Assembly: GCA_020848545.1 (NCBI GenBank)
Contig: JADLHZ010000150.1
Coordinates: 1-34,406, forward strand
Direction of reading: 5' to 3'
DNA length: 34,406 bases
DNA from: Deltaproteobacteria bacterium
Lineage (GTDB): Bacteria; Myxococcota; JADLHZ01
This document shows positions 27,930 through 34,406 of the stretch, piece by piece. The notes beneath the pieces were generated by a model. It did no database searches. It saw only the letters and a list, made by a program, of their open reading frames with translations, and was not told the origin of the DNA. Numbering within the stretch: position 1 is the first letter of the stretch; each line of letters opens with the position of its first letter. The position numbers were made by a program, and so were the translations under genes.

Positions 27930-30183
27930 TGGCCCTCGACTGAGGCAAGAAGAAGAGCATCGCCACGAACCACGGCACGGTCGCGAAGATCATCGCGAGC
28001 ACGCCGATCGTCGCGAGCGCGCCGAGGCTCCAGAGGCCGAAGAACTTCGCCACGAGCGCGGCGGCGTAGCCGGAGAAGTTCACCGCCGACGCCGCGAGCA
28101 CTGCTTTGCCCGAGCTCCACGCGAGCTCAGGCAGCGGCTCACCGTGTTGGAAGCGATGATGCATGTGGACCACGTTGTCGATCGCCATCGTCAGCAGGCT
28201 CGGCACGATGGCGAGGTTGATGAAGTTGAGCGGCAGATCGCAAGCGATGATGACGAGCGCGCCAGTGCCGGCGCCGACCGCGAGCGGGAGCATCAGCAGC
28301 GCGACGGCGCGCAGGCGGCGGAGGAGGACCAAGAGCGCGAGCGCGACCGCGACGACCGTGGCCCACGCGATGAACGGACCGTCGCGCTGGATCAGCCGGA
28401 AGATGCGCGCGGCGATCCGGTTTTCGCTGAGCACGCGCACGTCGATGCCGGCCGCCCGCGCTGCGTCGACGTCGGCATCCAGCGCGGCCACGAACGCGTC
28501 GAGGTCGCCGGCGTCGGTGAGCGCTTCGGTCGACTCGATGACGACGAGCGCGCCTTCATGATCGCTTGGCGTGTAGATGCGGGTGAGCCAAACGGGGAGC
28601 GCGGCGAGCAGCGGCGGCGCCGCCGACAACCCGGCGATGAACGCGTCGCGATCCCCGGCGAACGCGCTCTTCGGGACGCGCTTCAGCAAGACGGCGAGGC
28701 GGGCGTGCTGTGCGCGGCGCGCCGGAGTATCGTCGGCGACGAGCGTCGGCAACGATCGCGCGGACGCGATCGCCGAGCCCGGGGCGATCTGTTTCTGAAC
28801 GATCGCCGTCAGCGTGATGGCGTCGTTGGCGCTCGGCACCCACGCGATCGTCGGCATCAGCGTGGTCCCGAGCGCCGCCGCCGCGCGCAGCCCTGCTTGA
28901 TCCGGGTTCTCGGCGCCGTGCAGCGCGTTGAGATCGCGGTCGATGCGCAGGCGACCGCTGAAGGCGAACCCGAGCATCGCGGTCAGCGCGCCGAGCCCGA
29001 GCACCGTGGCCATCGTCCGGCGTCGCAACGGCAGCGCACGCACGGCACGCTCGGCCGTCGCAGGCCGCGGCGGCAAGAGCGAGAGCAACGCTGGCAAGAA
29101 CGCGAAGGTCGAGGCGAAGGTGAGCAAGATGCCGAGCCCGGCGATCACGCCGAACTCGCGAAACGCCTGCAGCTCGCAGCCGATGAGCACGAAGAACGCG
29201 GTGGCGTTCGTCAGGGCGCCGGTGAGCGAGCCCGGCAGCGTCTCGGCGGCCGCGCGCGCGACGTCGGTGGAGCCTTGCTCGCGCCAGCGGAGGTACACGT
29301 GGATCCCAGACTCGACGCCGAGGCCCGCGAGCAGCGCCACGAGGAGGCCCGAGATGATCGTCAAGTGCCCGATCGCCAGCCACGCCGCGCCGAGGCTCAC
29401 GCTGATCCCGACCGCGACCGGCAAGAGCAGCAAGACGCTCGCCCGCACGCTGCGCGTCGCCCACCACAGCGCCAACGCGACGAGCACGGCGGCGACGAGC
29501 GTCATCCGCTGCAGATCGCGTTGGATGCTCTCGACGAACGCGAGGTTGAAGATCATCGGGCCGCCGAGCGTCACCGTCAGCGGCGCGGCGCTCGCCGTCA
29601 GCGAACGCATGCGCGCGATGAAGCTCTGCATGCGCGGGATGCTGTCGGCGACGAAGGCGGGCTTGGCGATGAGGTAGGTCGCGGTCGCGCTCTCGATGAA
29701 GCGCGGCAGCTCGAAGGGCTGGACGGCTGGAGCGCTCGCCGGGGCGGCGCCGTCCAAGGAGAGCGCCGCTTCGACGCCTTGCTCTACGCGCGCGTCGAGC
29801 TCTGCGATCACGCGAGCGAGCGCCCGATCATCGAGGAGCCACGGCGCGAGCTGCGGATCGAGCTCACGCTCGAAGTCGACGTGGGCGATCTCGTGGTCGC
29901 CGGCGATCGCGGTCGCCAACGCACGTCCGCGCGCGATACGGTCATCGCGCGATCCGCCGGCGATCTCGACGATGAGGTAACCCTGCCCGCCGGTCTTCTT
30001 GCTGACGAACGCCAGGTCGCGCACCTCGCCGGCGTCCTGCGGCAAGAGCTCGAAGTAGCTGAGCCGGAGCGCGAGCCGGCTCGCCGCGAGAACGCCGAGC
30101 GCGCAAGAGATGACCATCACGGCCAAAGTGACGCGGCGGTGGCGCAGAAGGAGCGCGATCGCCGCCCGCGCGCGATCGATCAT
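27916..30183 (-). CDS. MMPL/RND-family exporter (HpnN-like)
   Basis: The 755-residue protein has the layout of MMPL lipid exporters: an N-terminal membrane segment, a large extracytoplasmic domain (about 40-210), a run of membrane segments (VAVLVALALWW to FLPALLSLL), a second extracytoplasmic domain, and a final membrane bundle (VVAVALALLVLLRRL to WFVAMLFFLPQ). Such proteins, including hopanoid transporter HpnN, move lipids across or out of the inner membrane. The ATG at 30183 overlaps the methyltransferase stop as ATGA, so methyltransferase and exporter are likely linked, perhaps for a methylated lipid. Substrate is unknown. Confidence 0.8.
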   Translation of the reverse strand: MIDRARAAIALLLRHRRVTLAVMVISCALGVLAASRLALRLSYFELLPQDAGEVRDLAFVSKKTGGQGYLIVEIAGGSRDDRIARGRALATAIAGDHEIAHVDFERELDPQLAPWLLDDRALARVIAELDARVEQGVEAALSLDGAAPASAPAVQPFELPRFIESATATYLIAKPAFVADSIPRMQSFIARMRSLTASAAPLTVTLGGPMIFNLAFVESIQRDLQRMTLVAAVLVALALWWATRSVRASVLLLLPVAVGISVSLGAAWLAIGHLTIISGLLVALLAGLGVESGIHVYLRWREQGSTDVARAAAETLPGSLTGALTNATAFFVLIGCELQAFREFGVIAGLGILLTFASTFAFLPALLSLLPPRPATAERAVRALPLRRRTMATVLGLGALTAMLGFAFSGRLRIDRDLNALHGAENPDQAGLRAAAALGTTLMPTIAWVPSANDAITLTAIVQKQIAPGSAIASARSLPTLVADDTPARRAQHARLAVLLKRVPKSAFAGDRDAFIAGLSAAPPLLAALPVWLTRIYTPSDHEGALVVIESTEALTDAGDLDAFVAALDADVDAARAAGIDVRVLSENRIAARIFRLIQRDGPFIAWATVVAVALALLVLLRRLRAVALLMLPLAVGAGTGALVIIACDLPLNFINLAIVPSLLTMAIDNVVHMHHRFQHGEPLPELAWSSGKAVLAASAVNFSGYAAALVAKFFGLWSLGALATIGVLAMIFATVPWFVAMLFFLPQSRANERT

Positions 30184-31013
30184 CCGCGGCGAAGCTCGAG
30201 CAGCGCGTACTCGGTCCATCCTCTGCGCTCGGACTGCTGCAGCGCCGTGCCGCCGATCATGTTGTCGACGAGGCTCGACGGCCACATGCGCCCGATCGCT
30301 CCGCCGGCGCGCTCGAGCAGCGACAAGAGCGGCGAGGAGTGCAGGCGCAAGTGCGGCGTCAGCACCTCGACGCGCTCGAGGCGAAAGCCCGCCGCTTCGG
30401 CGAGGCGGACGACCTCGTCGCGGGTGAAGAGCGAGTGGAAGTGCCAGCCCTTCGCCAAGCGGGCGAGACACTCCGCGCGCTCGGGCGACGGGGTGCCGGC
30501 GACAAAGTCGTCGCAAAGGAAGAGCGGCGCGCCGCTCGGCAGCACGCGCGCGGCTTCGGCGAAGAACTTCGCGGCGTCGCTCGCGTGCGCGAAGGCTTCG
30601 ATCGCGAACGCGGCGTCGATCGCCGGCAGCGCCCCGAGATCCATGAAGTCGCCGCGGCGAAACGCGCAGCGCTCGGCGAGGCCGCGGGTGCGCGCCGTGG
30701 TCTCGGCGATCGCGATCTGCTTCTCGCTGATGCTGATGCCGAGCGTCTCGACCCGCGCGTGCTCGGCGAGCCAGAAGCTGCTCTCGCCCACGCCGCAGCC
30801 GAGGTCCAAGAGGCGCAGCGGGCGCCGCGCGGGCAGCGCCGACGAAATCCGAGCGTGCACGTAGTGCGCGGCGTCGGCGAGCGTTCGCACGCCCGCGGCC
30901 CACACCGGCCGGTGGATGACGCGCGCGCGGCTCGGATCGATGCGCAGGAACCAGCGCGTGTTGTCATCGTAGTAACGGGCGACGTCGGCGCCGCTCTGCT
31001 CGCTCTGAGTCAT
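30180..31013 (-). CDS. SAM-dependent methyltransferase (lipid/terpenoid type)
   Basis: The 277-residue class I methyltransferase has motif I LLDLGCGVGESSFW (68-81), a preceding region VARYYDDNTRWFLR like small-molecule C- or O-methyltransferases (sterol, tocopherol and geranyl diphosphate C-methyltransferase-like), and FAIEAFAHASDAAKFFAEAARVL. The substrate is not identifiable. It is the first gene of the five-gene minus-strand unit. A TTGACT -35 and TCTGGC -10 (17-bp spacer) lie just before its ATG, whose spacing predicts a leaderless start. Confidence 0.85.
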   Translation of the reverse strand: MTQSEQSGADVARYYDDNTRWFLRIDPSRARVIHRPVWAAGVRTLADAAHYVHARISSALPARRPLRLLDLGCGVGESSFWLAEHARVETLGISISEKQIAIAETTARTRGLAERCAFRRGDFMDLGALPAIDAAFAIEAFAHASDAAKFFAEAARVLPSGAPLFLCDDFVAGTPSPERAECLARLAKGWHFHSLFTRDEVVRLAEAAGFRLERVEVLTPHLRLHSSPLLSLLERAGGAIGRMWPSSLVDNMIGGTALQQSERRGWTEYALLELRRG

Positions 31014-31135
31014 CGCCGTGCCAGAGTGGAGCGCGCCGCAAAAGTCAACCCGAGGCCGTGAAGCCGACCGGCCGGTCGCTAACGGTGCGTGGCCGTTGCC
31101 GAGCGCGCGCCGTTCTGGCTATGCGAGCGCCGCTG
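31014..31135. promoter_or_regulatory. Divergent promoter region with 14-bp palindrome
   Basis: CGACCGGCCGGTCG (31065-31078) is a perfect palindrome of the kind often bound by TetR-type dimers. It lies between two outward promoters. On the minus strand, TTGACT (31048-31043) with a 17-bp spacer gives TCTGGC (31025-31020) six bases before the methyltransferase ATG. On the plus strand, TTGCCG (31096-31101) with an 18-bp spacer gives TATGCG (31120-31125) before the dehydrogenase ATG at 31136. The palindrome could control both operons. No regulator gene adjoins it. Confidence 0.5.
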
Positions 31136-32119
31136 ATGGAACGCGCACTGTGGTTTGTGAGACCGGGCGAAGTCGAGCTTCGCCGTGAGCCTGCGGCGAG
31201 CGACGCGCCGCCCGCCGGCGAGCTCGACGCCGTCGGGCTCGCGTCCGGGATCAGTCAGGGCACCGAGCTGCTCCTCTACCGTGGTGAGGGCACCACGCCC
31301 TTCGACCCGTCGCTCGACGCGCCCGGTCAGCCGACCTATCCGCGCCGCTACGGCTACGCGTGGGTCGGTGAAGTGACGCGCGCGGGGGAGGGCGTCTCGA
31401 TCCCGGTCGGCACGCGGATCTTCGCGCTCGCGCCGCACGGTGATCGCCGGCGTTTTCGCTCCGACCAGGTGCGCGTGCTCTCGAAGGGCGTGCCCGTCGC
31501 GCGGGCCACGCTGGCGGCGAACCTCGAGACTGCCGTCACGGCGCTCTGGGACTCCGGCGTCACCCTCGGCGATCGCGTGATCATCTGCGGCGCCGGCATC
31601 GTCGGCCTGCTCGTCACCCGCCTCGCCGTGCGTGCTGGCGCCCAGCATGTCATCGTCATCGAACCGTCGGAGAAACGGCGGCAAGCGGCGCTGGCGATGG
31701 GCGCGAGCTTGGCGCTGCCGCCGGATCACGGCCGTGAGCTCGGCCTCGCCGACGTCGTCTTCGAGATGAGCGGCAAGCCCGAGTGTCTCTCGCGCTGCTT
31801 CGACTACTGCGGCGATCAGGGCCACGTGGTGGTCGTCTCGAACTATGGAAGCCGCGCGGCGCCGGTGATGCTCGGCGGCGTCTTTCATCGCCGGCGCTTG
31901 CGCTTGATCTCGAGCCAAGTCTCGGCGCTGCCGGCGGGGCGACAGCCGCGTTGGGATCACGCGCGGCGCTTCGACGTCGTCCGTTCGTTGCTCACCGACA
32001 CCACGCTCGACGAGCTCATCGAGCCGGCGTTGCCCTTCGCCGCGGCGCCCGAAGTCTACCGGCGGCTCGCAGAGCGCGGCGCTGACGCGTTGCACGTGCT
32101 TTTCCAATATGGAGCCTGA
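31136..32119 (+). CDS. MDR (zinc-type) dehydrogenase-like protein
   Basis: This 327-residue medium-chain dehydrogenase has a nucleotide-binding site VIICGAGIVGLLV (148-160) and the motif ASGISQGTELLL (36-47), which resembles BchC-type proteins rather than classic alcohol dehydrogenases. I see no zinc-ligand cysteine set in the N-terminal half, so it may work without catalytic zinc. It is directly followed, with no gap, by the PTPS-like gene. I picked the ATG at 31136 because conserved sequence begins there; ATGs at 31058 and 31121 would extend it through the promoter region. The substrate is unknown; with its neighbours it could reduce or oxidise a pterin or sugar-linked intermediate. Confidence 0.75.
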   Translation: MERALWFVRPGEVELRREPAASDAPPAGELDAVGLASGISQGTELLLYRGEGTTPFDPSLDAPGQPTYPRRYGYAWVGEVTRAGEGVSIPVGTRIFALAPHGDRRRFRSDQVRVLSKGVPVARATLAANLETAVTALWDSGVTLGDRVIICGAGIVGLLVTRLAVRAGAQHVIVIEPSEKRRQAALAMGASLALPPDHGRELGLADVVFEMSGKPECLSRCFDYCGDQGHVVVVSNYGSRAAPVMLGGVFHRRRLRLISSQVSALPAGRQPRWDHARRFDVVRSLLTDTTLDELIEPALPFAAAPEVYRRLAERGADALHVLFQYGA

Positions 32120-32512
32120 ATGTTCACCCTCGCTGTCAAAGACTTCGTCATGATCGCGCACAGCCTGCGCGGCAGCGAGTTCGGCCCTGCGCAAAACGTG
32201 CACGGCGCCACCTTGGCGACGACCGCGGAGCTGCGCGTCAAGGCGCTCTCGCCGCTCGACATCGTCGTCGACATCGGCCTGTTCAAGAAGGAATTGCGTC
32301 GCGTGCTCGAGCGCATCGACTATCAAAACCTCGACAGCCACGCGGCGTTCCAAAAGCATCGCTCGACCACTGAGCGCATCGCGCAGTTCGTCGCCGATGA
32401 GCTCGCTTCTGTGCTGCTCGGGCTCGGCCTCGATCCCGAGAGCGCGTTGCGCGTCGTCGTCGACGAGTCGCCGGTGGCGTGGGTTGCCTTCGAGCGCCCC
32501 CTCCGTCGCTAG
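32120..32512 (+). CDS. PTPS/QueD-like protein with altered active site
   Basis: The 130-residue protein has the T-fold of 6-pyruvoyl-tetrahydropterin synthase: IAHSLRG (12-18, His14), VHGATL (27-32, His28), LDIVVDIGLFK and the C-terminal DESPVAWVAFE. In QueD and PTPS the zinc is held by three histidines, the last two as HxH in HGHNY; here the second of that pair is Ala30. The usual catalytic cysteine just before HGH is also absent (AQNVHG). So PTPS or QueD chemistry is doubtful. I recall a Streptomyces coelicolor homolog of this sort with a changed active site and unassigned function. Its start directly abuts the dehydrogenase stop, and a glycosyltransferase follows. Confidence 0.75.
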   Translation: MFTLAVKDFVMIAHSLRGSEFGPAQNVHGATLATTAELRVKALSPLDIVVDIGLFKKELRRVLERIDYQNLDSHAAFQKHRSTTERIAQFVADELASVLLGLGLDPESALRVVVDESPVAWVAFERPLRR

Positions 32513-32518
32513 GCTGCC

Positions 32519-33502
32519 ATGCACCTCGCGTGGGTCCTCTACGGCGGCCTCAATCAAGCGACCGGCGGGACCATCTACGATCGCGTGATCGTCGAGGCGT
32601 TGCGTGCGCGCGGGCACACCGTGGCGATCCTCTCGCTGTGCCAGCGCGGTCGGCTCGCGGGCATTCTCGCCGGTGATGCGCTGCGCGCGCGGATCGGCGA
32701 TGTCGATGCGGTGGTCGGCGACGAGCTCTGCTTCCCCGAGATCGCCGCCGCCTTTCCGAGGATCCGGGGTGTGAGGCGCGTGCTGCTCGTCCACCACCTC
32801 ACCTGTTGGGAGCACGAGCGCTCCTTCGGCGACCGAGCCTTCGCGCAGATCCTCGAGCAATGTGCGCTGCGCGCCGCCGATGCCGTCATCGCCACGAGCC
32901 ACACGAGCGCCGAACGCCTGGGCCGTGACCATCGCGTCCGTGCTGCGCACGTGATCCAGCCGGGTGCCGATCGTCTCCCGCGGGCGTCGCGCACGCGGGG
33001 TGATCGCCTGCGCCTGCTCTTCGTCGGCACCTGGACGGAGCGCAAAGGACTGCTCCGGCTCTTGCAGGCGCTGCGCGTCGCTCCCTCCGGCTGGAGCCTC
33101 TCGATCGCCGGCGACGCCGCGCGCGACCCGCGCTACACCGCGAAGGTGCTCGCGATCTTGCGCGAACCGTTCGCGCAGCAGATCGTGGTGCACGGTCGGG
33201 TGGGCGACGCAGCGCTCGCCGAGCTCTATGCCTCGCACGACGTGCTTGTCCTACCGACGAGCTTCGAAGGCTTCGGCATGGTGATCAGCGAAGCGCTCCA
33301 CGCGGGCCTCGAAGTCATCACCACGCGCGCGGGCGCCACCGTCGAAGCGAGCGGCGGGAGTCGACGCGTGATCTTCGCGAGTGATCTGACGGACGCTCTG
33401 CGCGAGCGGCTCGCGCGAAGCGCGCCCGTCGCTGACGAGCCGACGCTCGCGCTGCCCTCTTGGTCCGACGCCGCCGCGCGCTTCGAAGAGGTGCTTCGCT
33501 AG
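32519..33502 (+). CDS. GT4-family glycosyltransferase
   Basis: This 327-residue GT-B enzyme has the N-terminal GLNQATGGTIYDRV acceptor-side region and the donor-side RLLFVGTWTERKG (165-177) and SFEGFGMVISEAL (248-260) with the E-x7-E pair Glu250/Glu258 typical of GT4. It starts six bases after the PTPS-like stop and is likely co-transcribed. With the dehydrogenase and PTPS-like genes it suggests glycosylation of their product. Acceptor and sugar are not predictable. Confidence 0.85.
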   Translation: MHLAWVLYGGLNQATGGTIYDRVIVEALRARGHTVAILSLCQRGRLAGILAGDALRARIGDVDAVVGDELCFPEIAAAFPRIRGVRRVLLVHHLTCWEHERSFGDRAFAQILEQCALRAADAVIATSHTSAERLGRDHRVRAAHVIQPGADRLPRASRTRGDRLRLLFVGTWTERKGLLRLLQALRVAPSGWSLSIAGDAARDPRYTAKVLAILREPFAQQIVVHGRVGDAALAELYASHDVLVLPTSFEGFGMVISEALHAGLEVITTRAGATVEASGGSRRVIFASDLTDALRERLARSAPVADEPTLALPSWSDAAARFEEVLR

Positions 33503-33776
33503 TCTGACCGAGTAACCCGGCCCGAGGAAGCTTTCCGAGGATACGAGCGGCAAGCCGATGCCGTTCGCCGAAGCGGTTTCTTTTCCCCGGCCGCTGAGAA
33601 GGATCGTAAATCCTCGCATGAAAAAGATCCGTGACGACGTCCTGGACAGCAAAGGATCGCGTTGTCCCTTCCGTTGCATCGTGCATCGTCACTGGACCGA
33701 GCGCCCAACCGCCGGGCACCGCGCTCGCCGAAAGCGTTTGTCGTCCGGCCGAAGTGTAGAAGGTGGCGCCCGTTCT
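33503..33776. other. Gene-poor stretch after the GT4 gene
   Basis: I see no supported gene, tRNA or clear terminator. It contains two CCGAGG copies around AAGCTTT (33522-33540) and frames with mixed composition. A pyrimidine-rich TTTCTTTTCCCC follows at 33577-33588. It may be the 3' flank of the plus operon and of the minus cassette to its right. Confidence 0.4.
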
Positions 33777-33923
33777 CTATGCGCCCGTGTCCGCATCGAC
33801 GAGACCGGTGATGGTGGCGCTCGCGAGCGATGCGGACGTGGCCCGCTCGTAGCGCATGGCTGTCAGCGCTCGAACAAAGTACCGCCCATCGTACGCGCAG
33901 AACACGGGCAGCGATTCATCCAT
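33777..33923 (-). CDS. Small hypothetical protein, last of right-edge cassette
   Basis: I do not recognise this 48-residue ORF (MDESLPVFCAYDGRYFVRAL and on). Its codons have a strong G/C third-base bias like real genes here, about three quarters. Its ATG at 33923 overlaps the stop of the 79-residue gene by 8 bp, suggesting translational coupling. No known motif is visible. Confidence 0.45.
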   Translation of the reverse strand: MDESLPVFCAYDGRYFVRALTAMRYERATSASLASATITGLVDADTGA

Positions 33924-34155
33924 CCGGATTATCACGGATCTTGTTTCTGGCCGCAGCCAAAATCTCACGATAGTTGTCCGCAAAGGGTTCGCTCAAGAGC
34001 TTCTCAAGCCTTGCCTCAAGAACCCAGAGCGCTTGCTGCTCAGCGGGATCTTCAAAGATGAGCCTTCCTGGCGTTTCGCTCTCACGAGAAAGCCACTCAA
34101 AAAATACAAGTGCCTGTTCGCGGGTGAGCTCGATTTGCACCTTCTGTTGTCCCAT
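33916..34155 (-). CDS. Small conserved-type hypothetical protein
   Basis: The 79-residue, mostly helical and acidic protein begins MGQQKVQIELTREQALVFF and contains LIFEDPAEQQALWVLEARLE and EPFADNYREILAAARNKI. Proteins of this appearance occur widely as unannotated small genes; the function is unknown. The start is unusually clear: AGGAGG (34167-34162) lies six bases before the ATG, the strongest Shine-Dalgarno site in the window. The frame stays open upstream, but that part has poor codon bias. An immunity or antitoxin role is possible but only a guess. Confidence 0.7.
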   Translation of the reverse strand: MGQQKVQIELTREQALVFFEWLSRESETPGRLIFEDPAEQQALWVLEARLEKLLSEPFADNYREILAAARNKIRDNPDG

Positions 34156-34161
34156 GGCGAG

Positions 34162-34167
34162 CCTCCT
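34162..34167 (-). promoter_or_regulatory. Perfect Shine-Dalgarno AGGAGG
   Basis: AGGAGG sits six bases before the ATG at 34155 and fixes the start of the 79-residue gene. It contrasts with the weak or missing ribosome sites of most other genes here. Confidence 0.65.
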
Positions 34168-34172
34168 ACTGA

Positions 34173-34406
34173 CTACCAAAGCCACCCGCGCTGCAGCACG
34201 CTGTCGAGCTGACGCGCATCGAGACGGAAGCCGGTCCAATAGCTTCCGTCTGGGCGAGCGACCACGTTCAATCCAGTCTTGCAAGTAGCCTTCGGCCGTG
34301 TACGCATAGCTTCGCGGCACCTCGCCGGCGCCTGCATGGGTGAACTGGTGCTCCGTCTCTACGAGCCCGCGCGCGCCAAGACGAATCGTCGAGGGGATCG
34401 TCTGCG
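34173..34406 (-). pseudogene. Edge-truncated hypothetical gene with apparent frameshift
   Basis: From the right edge, one minus-strand frame reads LGARGLVETEHQFTHAGAG, then PRSYAYTAEGYLQDW, with about 77% G/C third bases. Downstream of about 34272 that frame drops to roughly half, while the +1 frame becomes coding-like (LNVVARPDGSYWTGFRLDAR, then QRGWLW, about 75%) and ends at TAG 34175. The +1 frame is closed by TAG upstream, near 34361. One extra base joins the two. So this looks like a single gene broken by a 1-bp insertion, or a sequencing error. Its product is unknown; the 79-residue gene follows 17 bp later. Confidence 0.5.

Noticed and set aside
27826-30864. A 1012-codon open frame on the plus strand
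   Set aside because: It is antisense to the MMPL gene and is rich in Arg, Glu and His as expected from a shadow frame; no domain is recognisable.
34260-34285. Programmed +1 frameshift in the edge gene
   Set aside because: No slippery sequence or stimulatory structure is visible; a simple 1-bp insertion or sequencing error is more likely.
33916-34320. A single 134-residue protein in place of the 79-residue gene
   Set aside because: The upstream part loses codon bias after about 34272, while AGGAGG marks the ATG at 34155.

Overview
The window is about 34.4 kb of very GC-rich bacterial DNA with short intergenic gaps, many 4-bp start/stop overlaps (ATGA or GTGA), and several gene pairs that overlap tail to tail. 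Base composition, simple GC-rich repeats between genes and the gene mix suggest a Myxococcota-like (deltaproteobacterial) chromosome. This is inference: there is no rRNA or marker gene here to prove it.

Positions 338-15341 are a surface-glycan region. A tightly coupled plus-strand operon encodes an AsnB-type amidotransferase, a zinc-ribbon methyltransferase, a Wzx-like flippase and a glycosyltransferase. A minus-strand pair (a second zinc-ribbon methyltransferase and a large glycosyltransferase-like protein) faces it. Next come a pseudaminic-acid-synthase-like PseI and a PseH-like GNAT. The three genes of an acetamidino-sugar module follow: a PseA/WbpG-type N-acetyl sugar amidotransferase, HisF2 and HisH2. 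An aminotransferase is coupled to pseA, and an opposite-strand MgtC/DUF4010 membrane gene splits the module. Together they suggest synthesis of an acetamidino-modified nonulosonic acid for an O-antigen, capsule or glycosylated protein. PseB, C, G and F are not in the window.

Positions 15492-23714 are a plus-strand aerobic benzoyl-CoA (box) operon: enoyl-CoA hydratase, 3-hydroxyacyl-CoA dehydrogenase, BoxC, BoxB, a stray isoprenylcysteine-methyltransferase-like membrane protein, BoxD and a thiolase. This covers epoxidation and ring opening of benzoyl-CoA through to acetyl-CoA plus succinyl-CoA. BoxA and benzoate-CoA ligase are missing from the window. A REP-like 17-bp inverted repeat separates this operon from hisH2.

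Positions 23711-31013 hold an SprT-like metalloprotease, a pterin-4a-carbinolamine dehydratase, and a five-gene minus-strand operon: SAM methyltransferase, MMPL/RND exporter, a broken DUF2804 gene, and a CreB/CreC-like two-component system. Across a divergent promoter region with a 14-bp palindrome, positions 31136-33502 encode a small operon of MDR dehydrogenase, PTPS-like protein with a degraded active site, and family-4 glycosyltransferase. It looks like a conserved but functionally unassigned set, possibly making a glycosylated pterin or another tailored metabolite, and is the best candidate here for an undescribed system. The right edge (33777-34406) carries a minus-strand cassette of small unknown ORFs, one apparently frameshifted.
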